64,000 nucleotides of DNA from Methanosphaera sp. BMS (GTDB taxonomy: Archaea; Methanobacteriota; Methanobacteria; Methanobacteriales; Methanobacteriaceae), in NCBI RefSeq assembly GCF_003268005.1, contig NZ_CP014213.1, forward strand, positions 1,984,001 to 2,048,000. The letters are read 5' to 3'. A program made the translations under genes and the position numbers. The notes beneath the pieces are model-generated. The model was given only the letters and a program-made list of their open reading frames with translations. It had not been told where the DNA came from and did no database searches. Within the stretch, counting starts at the first letter, position 1, and the number at the start of each line of letters is the position of its first letter. Shown here piece after piece: positions 19,064-29,463 of the stretch.

Positions 19064-22000
19064 CTAGCCTGTAACTGTCAATGTTTTAACATCCTCTAAT
19101 CTACCATAGTCGCTACTGATAAGTACGGCGGTTAAAGTGTATTCTAGTGCTTTCATATCACTTGGTAATGTATATTCTACATTAACAGTTCCATCAGTAA
19201 CTTTTGTATAAATGACTTTGCCGTTAGCGTCTTTGACTGTTTTACCATTTATCTTAAATACTACTTTACCGTTGTTAACTGGTGTAGCAGCTGTGACAGT
19301 AGCAGTTAATGTAACTGTAGAACCTACAGTTGCTTGAACATCCTCAGTTGTGATTGTTGGTTCTTGACTTGTAACTGTGATTGTTTCTTTATCACTATTT
19401 AATTTTCCAATATCACCAGAACCTGAGTATACTGCTTGTATTGTAGTACCTTCTTTAGCCCAATCCTGTGGAACTTCATAACCATCAATAGTAGCAACAC
19501 CACCAGTTACTTTAGCATAAATTACCTTACCACTAGCATCTTTAAGAGTCTTACCGTTTACTTTAAAGGATACTTTACCTTTGTTGATATCGTTTGCTAC
19601 TTCATCACCATAGTAAATACTAGCACTAATTGTAGTGGTACTGCCAACAGTGAATTCCGTTGTATCTACCTTTAGTACTGGTTCAACAACTTCCACATAT
19701 GGGTTCTGTTCAACAACATTGTTGTTACCTGTGGTAATGACAGTAGCATCACCTTCTGCTAATTCAGTTGTAAGGGTATTGTAATGCACAATGTTATTAT
19801 CACCAATAAGATTTATAGTGTAATCTCCGTTCATAATGTTTATCGTGTTATTTTCAATTATAGTATCATTAGTTGTTAAGTTCATTCCCGGAACATATCG
19901 GACATTTACTTCATTGTTTATGAAGTTTAATTCTGTTATATTTCCGGCAAAAATCGGACTATATTGATAACTACTCATTGATGAATCTTTTTCCATGCTG
20001 TCAATTGAAAAGGCATTATTAAGGAAAGTTACATTCTTAGAATGATAGAAGAATACTGAGTATACATGCCAATCATTTGCATCCATATGGAATACATTAC
20101 CTCCACCCAAATCAATATTAACTTCATCAGTATGCATATAGGGTTGTTGGCTGATTGTGAATTTACACTCCTCTACATTGATGTTTTCTCCTACAATATA
20201 TATAGCTGAAGCTTTAGCAGTTTCACCTTCAACAATAGGTACAAAGTATTCACTATTACATATTCCAGCTAAGTCTCCGGGACATGTGAAGGTATAAGTA
20301 CAGTTTTTAAGTGTGATATTGTTTCCAACTAATCCTAAAGCTGGCATTCCCTTAGTATTGTCTGTGAATTTTTGTGCAATATTTAAATTTTCATATGTGA
20401 GTGTTTTCCAGTTTCCTGATACTTTAAGTCCTTTGAAAGTAAATGATGGATTACTAATCACGAAAAGATTTATATTTTCTTGATTATTCATTGTAAATAG
20501 GACTTCAGCATAATTACCTGGAGAAGCGTTCACATATATTACAAGATCAGTTATTTCATAGTTTAGTTCATTTAACTTAGTTGTGTATGCATTAGTTAGT
20601 CCACGGAAAACCATGCTAATAACATTTGATTGTGATAATACCATTACTGCTGTTCCATTAGAATATATTGTTAAATCATTTTCACCATTCAAACTGTATT
20701 GATCTACTATTTCAACGGTAGAATCTGATTTCATATTTTTTGAACTTCCGGATAGCGATGCACCTCTTGTTGGAACACAGTTTGGACAATTACCATTACA
20801 TGATTGATAATATCCATAATATGGATTCTGTAACAATGAGAAGGTATTTCCTCCACAATTATATGTTGTGTATGCTCCATTGATTTTAAGAGTACCACCG
20901 ATATTATCTTTAAAGCAACTATTTGGTTTTGATACTGTTATCATTTGACCTGTCTGGGTATTTGAGTGGTAACGTACATTGTTTTTAACTGTGATTGAAT
21001 TTATAAATGTGTTGCTTGTTACATTACTATGTCCTGCAAAATTACTTGTTCCTGTGAAATAATTATTTTCAACTACACTATAGTTTCCACATAGGAATGT
21101 TGCACCGTTATATAAATTATTGTAATAGTACTTGTTTCCTTCATATACTGTTTCGAAGTCATCATCTTCTAATTCTATTATTTCCACATCATAACTTCCT
21201 TGCCAATTAGTAGTTATTCCCGTACCACCATAATAAATATCATTATGTTCAATAGTATTGTCTGGGCCAGCTATTGCTATAGCAAAACAGGTATTAACAG
21301 GAGTAGTTGGTCCAGTTAAAGTATTGTAACTTATAGTATTGTGACGATTTGTTACTGTTGGGGCTGGGTTGGTATTGTAGAAGTATGTGTTTAAATATAT
21401 TAGATTTCCAACACTACCACTACCAGTAATTACATTATGATCAATAAGACAATCTTCAGCATTGGTTAATGCTATTACACTTATACCACCATTATTATTT
21501 ATATTAAAGTAATTATTAGTAACTGTTATATGTGTAGAACCTTCACGTAGGGCAAATATACCTGTTCCTTTACCACAAGGTTGATTTGCTGTAACTGTTA
21601 TATGATCAAAGGTTATATAATCTGCATCCAATACAAATATTTGACTGTTATGGAATTGCATATAACTTATAGTAGAACCTGATGCTCCGCTAGTGAAGTT
21701 TATGGAAGTCCAATGTTCTATAATATCTGGTTCATAACCGTTACTTGTATTCAAGTCAATAGTATTATTATAATCACTAGTTAATGTTATAGGAACATTA
21801 ATAATATATGAATGTTCATTTCTTGTTATATCTGTATTAATTTTAATTGTTTTACCAGAATATTCACTTTTAATTTGATGAACTCCGGGAGATACTACGG
21901 TAAATAACGTATCAAAGTTATCACCAGTTCCATCATTAGTTACTATTATTGGGTCATTTTCATCGCTTTTAACGCTTTTTGTTTCTTTTATTATTTTTTG

Positions 22001-22186
22001 ATTATTATCTTCACTTACGCTTGCAACTGCCTGTGTGTCAACTGTTGATGTAGTGTCAACTTCAACAGCATCTGATACATCTGAGCTTGCACTAGCAGTA
22101 TCATCAATATCTGCTGCTACTGCCACACTCATACCGGCAATCAACAGTGCTAAGAAGATAATCATATATCTACTATTTTTTATCAT
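19064..22186 (-). CDS. Adhesin-like surface protein, 1040 aa
   Basis: Large secreted surface protein. The ATG at 22186 follows a strong GGGAGGA site by 7 nt; the signal peptide is MIKNSRYMIIFLALLIAGMS to about AVAA. A Thr/Ser/Asp-rich spacer is followed by two beta-helix blocks (about residues 85-430 and 500-820) rich in NN and N-X-S/T turns, interrupted by a cysteine-bearing segment (CNGNCPNC, near residue 465) that could bind metal or form disulphides. The C-terminus carries two Ig-like domains closely similar to those of the neighbouring paralogue (KVNGKTLKDASGKVIYAKV and FKINGKTVKDANGKVIYTKV). No membrane anchor or sortase-type signal is seen, so the Ig-like domains may bind the pseudomurein wall. 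Confidence 0.92.
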   Translation of the reverse strand: MIKNSRYMIIFLALLIAGMSVAVAADIDDTASASSDVSDAVEVDTTSTVDTQAVASVSEDNNQKIIKETKSVKSDENDPIIVTNDGTGDNFDTLFTVVSPGVHQIKSEYSGKTIKINTDITRNEHSYIINVPITLTSDYNNTIDLNTSNGYEPDIIEHWTSINFTSGASGSTISYMQFHNSQIFVLDADYITFDHITVTANQPCGKGTGIFALREGSTHITVTNNYFNINNNGGISVIALTNAEDCLIDHNVITGSGSVGNLIYLNTYFYNTNPAPTVTNRHNTISYNTLTGPTTPVNTCFAIAIAGPDNTIEHNDIYYGGTGITTNWQGSYDVEIIELEDDDFETVYEGNKYYYNNLYNGATFLCGNYSVVENNYFTGTSNFAGHSNVTSNTFINSITVKNNVRYHSNTQTGQMITVSKPNSCFKDNIGGTLKINGAYTTYNCGGNTFSLLQNPYYGYYQSCNGNCPNCVPTRGASLSGSSKNMKSDSTVEIVDQYSLNGENDLTIYSNGTAVMVLSQSNVISMVFRGLTNAYTTKLNELNYEITDLVIYVNASPGNYAEVLFTMNNQENINLFVISNPSFTFKGLKVSGNWKTLTYENLNIAQKFTDNTKGMPALGLVGNNITLKNCTYTFTCPGDLAGICNSEYFVPIVEGETAKASAIYIVGENINVEECKFTISQQPYMHTDEVNIDLGGGNVFHMDANDWHVYSVFFYHSKNVTFLNNAFSIDSMEKDSSMSSYQYSPIFAGNITELNFINNEVNVRYVPGMNLTTNDTIIENNTINIMNGDYTINLIGDNNIVHYNTLTTELAEGDATVITTGNNNVVEQNPYVEVVEPVLKVDTTEFTVGSTTTISASIYYGDEVANDINKGKVSFKVNGKTLKDASGKVIYAKVTGGVATIDGYEVPQDWAKEGTTIQAVYSGSGDIGKLNSDKETITVTSQEPTITTEDVQATVGSTVTLTATVTAATPVNNGKVVFKINGKTVKDANGKVIYTKVTDGTVNVEYTLPSDMKALEYTLTAVLISSDYGRLEDVKTLTVTG

Positions 22187-22764
22187 GAGTTTTCCTCCCA
22201 TTCATTATTTATGAGCATTTGCCCATTGTTATTATCGGTAGAAATAATAAATTTTTCATTTTTAAAAATATTTCTATTTAAGATTAGAATTTACATAATT
22301 CTACGATAACATATAACTTAATAATAATTATATAACTGTATTAATAATAAAATAATTAAGAGATTTACCACTTAAGAAATAAATATCATCTTAAAAATTA
22401 TCAAGTTATATTTTATTATTTTTTTTCACTATATAATATACTTTATTATAATTATTTTAAAATAAAGAATACTTACTTTATTTATCCAATTAACGTGATT
22501 ATCCGTTTATATCACAAATATATTTGTTTAACATTTCATGAAAATCATTATACTATTTTAGTTAAAATTTCTAACCAATCCCATATAAGTTATATTCTAT
22601 TAAACACGTTTAGAATGTATACATTATCTGAATTGATTCATTATTTTTTTCAAATTAAAGAATTGAACTTCGATGCTGATATTTGATTTGGCTTCCAACA
22701 ATATTAATTACTATTTCCTTTAAATATTTAATTAGGAAATAAGATTTTTAAGGATTTGTTATTT
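22187..22764. other. 578-bp intergenic region between divergent genes
   Basis: Extremely AT-rich. Contains the promoters of the 1040-aa surface protein (minus) and of the marker 12 gene (plus). A plus-strand frame at 22495-22686 has no ribosome site or family features and is not called. Confidence 0.6.
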
Positions 22765-23775
22765 ATGAACTACTATATGGGTATGGATCATGGGACAACT
22801 GCCGTCAGTTTCAACATCATAGATGAAAATAAAAAACAGGTTGCTTATTTTAAGCTTAATAGAGATAAACTATCAAATAATGAAGTTAACTTTAAAGATA
22901 CGCTAAGTAGATATGTTGACTATAAAGACATCGGGTTACTTGCCATAACTTATGCTATGGGAGATAACATTAGTAAAATCACCCCGATAGAAAAAGTAAA
23001 GGATAGGGGCATTAAGTCAATCGAAGGAGCCGGAAAGGTAACCGGTGGTGGAAGTAACGTATATGCGGAAATTGAAGAGTTAAAAATCCCATCGGTAGTT
23101 ATACCCGGGATGCATAGAGATAGTGACTTTTTAGATAAGCGATTCAGGGCATTATACTCCCACTGTGCCAGTAGCGAGAAGGTTAGCCTATCATACTATG
23201 CATACATGAAATATAACTTCAAAAACATGATAATAGCGGATATCAGCAGCAACAGCGTGTGTATATTAGTGGAAGATGGAGCAATCAAAGGAGCTATGGA
23301 TGCTTGTATCGGTGCCTGTGGATTTATCCATGGACCCTTGGATTTGGAGATGATAAGAAATATCGATAGCGGTAATAAAACTGCTAACGAATGCTTTTCA
23401 CATGCCGGAATATCTAAGATAGCACATGTAGATGACAAAGTCACCAATGTCAAAGACATGATTATCAAAAATGCAGTGAATGAGGATGAAGATGCCCTGC
23501 TTGCAATTGATTCATTGGTAACAAGCGTAGTTATGGAAATATATGGACTATATGGAATAAGTGAAAAGGAACTTGATGCTATTGTACTTACCGGTTCCGG
23601 TGGAACAATGACAAAGCCTATTGATATCAGCGGTAAAATAAGTAAAAAGATAGAAAAGATAGCACCGGTATATGTGATGACAGAAAAAAGTGGTGCTATA
23701 GGAAGCAGTCTAATAGCCTACGACATAGCAGTCAACAATAAGAAAAAGATATTGGGAATAGAAGTTGTTGATTAA
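22765..23775 (+). CDS. Methanogenesis marker protein 12
   Basis: Conserved methanogen-specific protein of the sugar kinase/Hsp70/actin-type ATPase fold. The N-terminal phosphate loop is visible as MGMDHGTTAVSFNI, and a second nucleotide-binding loop near the C-terminus as IVLTGSGGTMTKPI. About 336 aa, the family's usual length. Its exact role is unknown; occurrence with methyl-coenzyme M reductase suggests maturation of methanogenesis enzymes or cofactors. The ATG at 22765 is preferred over a TTG at 22756. Its stop codon overlaps that of surE, which converges from the other strand, by 4 bp (ttaa at 23772-23775). Confidence 0.85.
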   Translation: MNYYMGMDHGTTAVSFNIIDENKKQVAYFKLNRDKLSNNEVNFKDTLSRYVDYKDIGLLAITYAMGDNISKITPIEKVKDRGIKSIEGAGKVTGGGSNVYAEIEELKIPSVVIPGMHRDSDFLDKRFRALYSHCASSEKVSLSYYAYMKYNFKNMIIADISSNSVCILVEDGAIKGAMDACIGACGFIHGPLDLEMIRNIDSGNKTANECFSHAGISKIAHVDDKVTNVKDMIIKNAVNEDEDALLAIDSLVTSVVMEIYGLYGISEKELDAIVLTGSGGTMTKPIDISGKISKKIEKIAPVYVMTEKSGAIGSSLIAYDIAVNNKKKILGIEVVD

Positions 23776-24545
23776 TCTTCCAGCCACTTTGACAAATCAA
23801 CATCAACACCCATATCCGTTGATATGGCTGTAATTGACGGTTGGTTCAATACACGTAATGTGTGTACATCACTACCCCTCTGGTCATCACTGATTAAATC
23901 CCCTATAATCCAGTAATATGGATGACCATACGGGTCTATTCTCTTTTCTACATCAGTCGTATACATCCTATCTGCAAAGGATGATTGTATTATCTCATCA
24001 CTGTCAGGGTGAGCCGGAATATTCAAGTTAAGAATATTAACCCCCTCGGGCATTCCATGCTCTATCACTTTTTTTACAAGCGTATTGAGAATACTTATAC
24101 AATGGGAATAATCAATCTTGTTAACCCCGTCTTTGAATTTAAGTTCCTCATGCTTGACCTGTAGGCTAACTGCTATGGCAGGTATACCAAAGTGTGCAGC
24201 TTCAAAGGTTGCACCTAATGTACCGCTTGTGGTAATGGATCTTGACAGGTTTTCACCAATATTAATACCTGATATAACCAAATCAGGTTCATCATCCATC
24301 AATCCCTTACTGCCCAATATTACACAATCTGTTGGTGTGCCTGTAACGGCATAGGCATCCGTACCATCATCCAAAGTCATTGGCATTGCACGCAATGCTT
24401 TCATTAAAGTTATTGCATGACCTACTCCACTTTGCTGAGTTAACGGTGCAACTACAGTAGTTTCACCCAAGTCCTTTACTGCATCTTTTGCTGCTAAGAC
24501 ACCATTGGAAGTTACCCCATCATCATTTGTTATTAAAATCTTCAT
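23772..24545 (-). CDS. surE: 5'/3'-nucleotidase SurE
   Basis: Metal-dependent nucleoside monophosphate phosphatase, about 257 aa. The start at 24545 gives the canonical N-terminus MKILITNDDG with the paired aspartates that bind the divalent ion; an upstream start would add eight unconserved residues. Other family blocks are VVAPLTQQSGVGHAIT, VTGTPTDCV and VISGINIGENL, followed by SGTLGATFEA. Probably survival or nucleotide-pool salvage. Converges on marker 12 with a 4-bp overlap of the stops. Confidence 0.95.
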   Translation of the reverse strand: MKILITNDDGVTSNGVLAAKDAVKDLGETTVVAPLTQQSGVGHAITLMKALRAMPMTLDDGTDAYAVTGTPTDCVILGSKGLMDDEPDLVISGINIGENLSRSITTSGTLGATFEAAHFGIPAIAVSLQVKHEELKFKDGVNKIDYSHCISILNTLVKKVIEHGMPEGVNILNLNIPAHPDSDEIIQSSFADRMYTTDVEKRIDPYGHPYYWIIGDLISDDQRGSDVHTLRVLNQPSITAISTDMGVDVDLSKWLED

Positions 24546-24738
24546 AAATATATTTTTATATTTAATCAATAATCAATTTGATTGTTTACATTAAATATGA
24601 TTATCAGAAGTAGTATTAATAATAATAAAAATCAGCCCGAAAAAAATTACTTTTAAGTATATTGAAATACATAATATAAATCATAATTAATCTAAGATAT
24701 GAATTATAATAACAAATATTTTTTAAGGAGGGTTAAAG

Positions 24739-25623
24739 TTGGAAAAAGAACGATTAGTTAAATTTGTAGCCACAATCATGGAAGAAAATGGTTTTGAAGT
24801 AATAACAAATTATGCAGTAGCCGATCACGTCATAGATATCTACGGAACTCTTCAAACCAATTCGGGAGAAGTTGGTGTTGTGGTAGCATGTAAAAACTAT
24901 GAAGAACCATGGACCATTGGTATTGATGTTCTTAAAGAAATGGAAGTTGCAGCCAGATTAGTTAAAGCATCAAAGATCATAATATTCACGACCAGTAGAT
25001 ATAACCATGGAGCAGCCGTATATGCCCAAAGAAGAAACATAAAGCTAGTTGATAGGAAAGGTTTATTAAAGATTGCTCAAAACTACTCTAAAAAACGAAA
25101 CATCGTAACCGAAGAAGATGCTTATGAAGAAGAGATTTATGAAGAAGAAGATCCAATATGCATCGAAACTGATAATGCAAAACCTGCACTCTTATATCCA
25201 CAGACCAATAGAACTACAAATAATACACATAGAATATTCCCGACCGGATTTCATAGAAATAACAACAATAGAACCACAAATTACAGAACCAATACACTTT
25301 CAAATACTCATAGAACGTTAGATGCTGGAAGTATCAGAAACCCCGTTAAGTTTAATGTTGATTTAGAGAATCTTTTCGAATTCTTTAAAAATCATAGTAC
25401 AATATTCCTATTATTGTTAATAATATTATGTACTCTCATAACGTATGCATTAAATGTTATAACCGTTGGTCCATATACGGGTGTTGGTAAAATATTATCA
25501 TGTGTAATCTTATGTTATGGTGGTGTTGCATTAATAAATAAGAATTTATCAGATATTCTATTCAAAGGAAGTGTATTATTCTTTATCTCAATAATTATTT
25601 CCATATTTACCGCAAAATTATAA
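24739..25623 (+). CDS. Membrane-anchored Mrr-type restriction-endonuclease-like protein
   Basis: 294 aa, TTG start after a strong AAGGAGG site. The N-terminal 125 residues form a PD-(D/E)XK nuclease-like domain of the Mrr type: HVIDIYG near residue 31-37 and VVVACKNY near residue 50-57 place the Asp and Lys, though the middle acidic-X-Lys motif is EVGVVVACK rather than the classic QCK. A low-complexity Asn/Thr/Arg-rich linker (about 150-205) follows, and the last 75 residues hold three membrane segments (STIFLLLLIILCTLITYAL and two more). A nuclease tied to the membrane suggests DNA surveillance rather than a classic restriction-modification pair; no methylase is nearby. Confidence 0.75.
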   Translation: MEKERLVKFVATIMEENGFEVITNYAVADHVIDIYGTLQTNSGEVGVVVACKNYEEPWTIGIDVLKEMEVAARLVKASKIIIFTTSRYNHGAAVYAQRRNIKLVDRKGLLKIAQNYSKKRNIVTEEDAYEEEIYEEEDPICIETDNAKPALLYPQTNRTTNNTHRIFPTGFHRNNNNRTTNYRTNTLSNTHRTLDAGSIRNPVKFNVDLENLFEFFKNHSTIFLLLLIILCTLITYALNVITVGPYTGVGKILSCVILCYGGVALINKNLSDILFKGSVLFFISIIISIFTAKL

Positions 25624-25909
25624 AATCAACTACCCTCTACTATTTTTTTTAGATTAAATAATCAATTATAAATTATTTTTTTTCAAATATATTATCCTCT
25701 ATTCATAATGAAATTTTAAAATAAGACAACAGCATTAAAAAAGTGATAGTAAAGCAATTGGTTAATTGAAAGCATATTATTAAGAATTATATCAATCTAT
25801 ACAATATTACGTGAACTATTATTTAATATAAAGGCTATCAAAAACAGAAAGCATATAAAATCATAAACCTAAAACAATCTTAGATAAAAATAGTATTGAT
25901 ATAAAGTAA

Positions 25910-25981
25910 TGGGCCGGAGGAGATTTGAACTCCTGATCCCCTCCTTGTAAGGGAGGTATCATACCCCTAGACCACCAGCCC
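25910..25981 (-). tRNA. tRNA-Val (anticodon UAC)
   Basis: Full cloverleaf on the minus strand: acceptor GGGCUGG with CCGGCCC and discriminator A, D-arm GUCUAGGGG, anticodon arm CCUCC-CUUACAA-GGAGG with UAC, and T-arm AGGAG-UUCAAAU-CUCCU. CCA is not encoded. About 280 bp without genes lie on either side. Confidence 0.97.
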
Positions 25982-26261
25982 AGATTAAAAATAATACATG
26001 TCATTAAGACACTATACAATAGTATATTACTCATAGTATATAAATGTTACTATTTTTCCATTCCATTTATTGGAATGTTTAAATCATATTAAGCCTACGA
26101 ATGTATTACAATGAATATCCATGATAATACAAAATTCGAAAAGAATCAATTAATATAATATTGAGAAAAAATTTAAAATATTATAAAAAGTTATATAATT
26201 TAAACAAGAAAATATTATATAACTATAAATTAAAATAAAATAAAATTATGAAGGAAATAAT

Positions 26262-27182
26262 ATGGCATTCGATGAAAGCGGAAAAATTTGGTTCAATGGA
26301 GAATTAATAGACTGGAAAGATGCTCAAATACATGTATTATCACACGTTGTTCACTATGGAAGTAGTGTATTTGAAGGACTTAGATGTTATGACACCGAAA
26401 ATGGACCAGCAGTATTTAGACTTAGAGATCATATGAAAAGATTAATTAATTCAGCTAAGGTATATAGGATAGACATTCCATATGACTTAGACGAATTATG
26501 CGAAGCAGTTAAAGAAACTATACACATCAATAAATTAAAATCATGTTATATAAGACCTATAGCATTTAGAGGATATAACGAATTGGGTGTTTATCCATTA
26601 AACTGTCCTGTTGAAACCGTAATTGCTGTTTGGGAATGGGGTCAGTACTTGGGTGAAGATGCATTGGAACAAGGTATTGACATTTGTACATCAACATGGA
26701 GAAAAATGGCACCTGATACCATGCCTAACATGGCAAAAGCAGGTTCAAACTATATGAACTCACAACTTGCAAAGATGGAATCGGTTGCAAACGGTTATAA
26801 GGAAAGCATTGTATTAAACTACAACGGTGATGTTGGAGAAGGTTCAGGTGAAAACCTATTTATGGTAGAAGATGACATAATCTACACGCCAGATATAGGT
26901 TCATCCGTACTTAATGGAATTACAAGAAACAGTGTTATACAAATAGCCAAAGACTTAGGATATGAAGTAAGGGAAGAACGTATACCAAGAGAAAGAGTTT
27001 ACACTGCAGATGAACTATTCTTTACAGGTACAGCTGCTGAATTATCCCCTATAAGATCAGTTGATAAAATACAAATAGGTAAAGGTAAACGTGGCCCTGT
27101 TACTAAAAAGCTTCAGGATAACCTATTTGACATAGTAAACAATAAAGTTGAAGACAAATATGGATGGCTGGATTTCATATAA
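26262..27182 (+). CDS. ilvE: Branched-chain amino acid aminotransferase
   Basis: PLP enzyme, fold type IV, 306 aa, that makes the final transamination to valine, leucine and isoleucine from glutamate. The PLP lysine is K159 ([11 protein letters not shown]), and the family signature blocks [13 protein letters not shown] (31-43) and EGSGENLF follow; [11 protein letters not shown] near residue 255 is the phosphate-side loop. AAGGAAATAAT precedes the ATG. It completes the pathway begun by the ilvBN copies, ilvC and ilvD in this window, though each has its own promoter. Confidence 0.96.
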   Translation: MAFDESGKIWFNGELIDWKDAQIHVLSHVVHYGSSVFEGLRCYDTENGPAVFRLRDHMKRLINSAKVYRIDIPYDLDELCEAVKETIHINKLKSCYIRPIAFRGYNELGVYPLNCPVETVIAVWEWGQYLGEDALEQGIDICTSTWRKMAPDTMPNMAKAGSNYMNSQLAKMESVANGYKESIVLNYNGDVGEGSGENLFMVEDDIIYTPDIGSSVLNGITRNSVIQIAKDLGYEVREERIPRERVYTADELFFTGTAAELSPIRSVDKIQIGKGKRGPVTKKLQDNLFDIVNNKVEDKYGWLDFI

Positions 27183-27649
27183 ACTAATTTCAACTATTTT
27201 TTTATTTTTTTTATCCTAAAAGAGGGATATGCAACCCACTCAAATGACTAATTTTTTTATTACTTTAAGAGACGTGAAACAAATTCTGTTCCAGGGTTCT
27301 TTAGCATTATATCTACCAATCCTATATTTAATAGGCATTTTCTTAAAAAAAATATAATTCATTTTTATCAGATTCATTAATAGACCCTTTTATGACATGA
27401 TTTTATCAAAGTATAATGTTTCCTGATTTCGGATGGAATTAGCCTTTGAAATTTGTCATATATCTTTGTTGTAGTTAGTATCATTTTCTATTGCCAAAAA
27501 CAAACAATAAAAAAATTCACAACAGGATTTAATAATTCAAAACAGTTATATATTGTTTAGAAAATATTATAGTATAGAGCATTATTTAATAGATAAAAAA
27601 AACATGTGACTATAATCTTATATTGCAAACAGATTAAGAGGTGATTTTT
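27183..27649. other. 467-bp intergenic region before uppP
   Basis: AT-rich, no gene, RNA or clear repeat recognised. It starts with T-runs after ilvE (27198-27213) that probably end transcription, and closes with the uppP ribosome site. Confidence 0.6.
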
Positions 27650-28480
27650 TTGTTAGATTTACTTTCAGCTATCATTTTGGGTGCTGTTCAGGGATTGGCT
27701 GAATTTTTACCGATAAGTAGTTCGGGACATTTGGTAATAGTACCGGCATTACTTGGAGTTGAAACAACCTTAGCATTTGATACCGTGTTACATATCGGTA
27801 CATTGATTGCCATATTCACATTCTTCTGGAAGGATATAATTGATCTTATTAAGGGATTTATATTGAGTTTAATAGATTTATCAGAAGGTGTGGATAAGTT
27901 TATAGGAGGATTGAAGAAGTCTCCACAAAAAAGGTTTTCGTGGCTAATCATCGTCGGTAGTATTCCAACAGCATTTATTGGATTATTCCTGAAGGATGCT
28001 ATAGAAAGCATTTTTAGAGGAACATTATTTGTAGGTATATTCCTGATAATTACAGGACTTCTGTTATATTACTCAGAAAGACAAAGACATGGTACAATAA
28101 AAGAAGATAGAATGTCCTTTGTTCAAGCAATAATTATTGGTATTTGTCAAGGTTTAGCTGTTTTACCGGGTATATCAAGATCAGGAGCTACAATTTCATC
28201 CGGTTTATGTCTGGGATTAGAAAGGGAATATGCTGCCCGTTACAGTTTCCTATTATCAATACCTGCAGTTTTAGGTGCTGGTGTTTTACAGATAAAGGAT
28301 ATTGCAACTATTGACGTTTCATTTATCGTGCTAATTGCAGGATTCTTATCCTCTGTGATATTCGGATATCTTGCAATAAAGTTACTTATGAAAATGATTA
28401 AAGGTTGGAGCTTAAACATCTTTGCATTTTACTGTTGGATTGTTGGTATATTAACAGTGATATTCTCAATAATAGTATAG
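27650..28480 (+). CDS. uppP: Undecaprenyl-diphosphatase-type polyprenyl pyrophosphatase
   Basis: BacA/UppP family membrane enzyme, about 276 aa, that dephosphorylates polyprenyl diphosphate to recycle the lipid carrier for glycan and, here, pseudomurein or S-layer glycan assembly. Diagnostic motifs are EFLPISSSGHLVIVP near residue 18-32 and PGISRSGATISSGL near residue 175-188; about seven hydrophobic segments are seen. The TTG at 27650 is placed after a strong GAGGTGAT site; the GTG at 27641 is part of that site and cannot be the start. Confidence 0.93.
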   Translation: MLDLLSAIILGAVQGLAEFLPISSSGHLVIVPALLGVETTLAFDTVLHIGTLIAIFTFFWKDIIDLIKGFILSLIDLSEGVDKFIGGLKKSPQKRFSWLIIVGSIPTAFIGLFLKDAIESIFRGTLFVGIFLIITGLLLYYSERQRHGTIKEDRMSFVQAIIIGICQGLAVLPGISRSGATISSGLCLGLEREYAARYSFLLSIPAVLGAGVLQIKDIATIDVSFIVLIAGFLSSVIFGYLAIKLLMKMIKGWSLNIFAFYCWIVGILTVIFSIIV

Positions 28481-29463
28481 AGAGTGTACACAATTATAGG
28501 TATAGAACATAATTATTCTTTGACTCTTATTTTCTTTTCTTTTATTTTTCAATTGTAGACACTTATTGTCATATTACTAGTTTTTCTTTTAGTTTCCAAG
28601 ATTATGTATTTACCATCATGGTAGCATCGTGAAGTCACTATATATTATAATAGTTTCCATTTGTAATATATCATCATTGCATCTGAATAAATCTTTAAGA
28701 CCTATACAAGCATTTTACCTGAAACACTTTTAAATAATGTGTACACCCAAATAACATTGTTCCCACAAAACATACACCCCTTTTGAACCCACAAAACAAG
28801 ACCGTTCCCACAAAAAGCAACATCAAATTTAATAATGTACCCCCAACAAACAACTGTTCCCACAAAACATACACCCCTTTTGAACCCACAAAACAAGAAC
28901 GTTCCCACAAAAAGCAATATCAAATTTAATAGTGTACCCCCCAATATACAATTGTTCCCCCAATCAATACAATCGCCTTAATATTCAAGTCACACACTTT
29001 TAAGTTACCCCTCAGATGATTAAGATATATGTATTTAATCTTCGTTGAATTAACCTTGATGACGTGTTCTAGTTCTTTTCTATTGGATTGAAAGACAAGT
29101 TCATCAGTTTTATAGTCTCCATAGTTTAGTGATGTTTGATTTTTTGTGTGCGAATCTTGGTTCTGCATACACATTTTGTATTTGTATTTTTTCTTGTCTT
29201 TCTGGCATGTGGATGTGACGTTTATTTTCAATATTTTTCATTCAAAGTGTTGGTGATGCTATTTTAAAAAGAGTTTCTTCTTTCGGAAAAAAGTTCTAAA
29301 AAAAGAAAAAGTATAAATTTAGTCACACCTAAAAATATTCATATTGAAAAAATAATAAATAAAATTACAGCAAAATACAATTATTTTCCCATAAAGGTTA
29401 TGAAGCAGATAATTATATCAAACTACTAAAAAAACATGAAAACAACTATACAAAGGTGATACA
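28481..29463. other. 983-bp region without a convincing gene
   Basis: The left part is AT-rich. The middle carries the 96-bp tandem repeat described separately. The right part (28926-29231, minus strand) holds a 101-aa frame with no recognisable domain and no ribosome site; it may be a degraded gene but is not called. The final 200 bp, very AT-rich, contain the promoter of the methyltransferase gene. Confidence 0.55.
28741..28970. repeat. 96-bp tandem repeat, about 2.4 copies
   Basis: Units begin at gtac at 28741, 28837 and 28934 (spacing 96 and 97 bp). Copies one and two share long perfect stretches, including gttcccacaaaacatacacc and ccacaaaacaag; the third is truncated after about 35 bp and diverged. 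Within a unit the word gttcccacaaaa occurs twice. The strand shown is strikingly rich in C and A and poor in G, unlike the surrounding AT-rich DNA. Confidence 0.85.

Noticed and set aside
22495-22686. 63-aa plus-strand frame before the marker 12 gene
   Set aside because: No ribosome site, no recognisable family, composition typical of AT-rich spacer between divergent promoters.
28695-28944. Two overlapping minus-strand frames across the 96-bp repeat
   Set aside because: They are open mainly because the repeat lacks stops in those frames; the repeated peptide arises from the DNA repeat and no start signal is seen.
28741-28970. CRISPR array
   Set aside because: Whole 96-97-bp units repeat rather than short repeats separated by unique spacers, and no cas gene is present.
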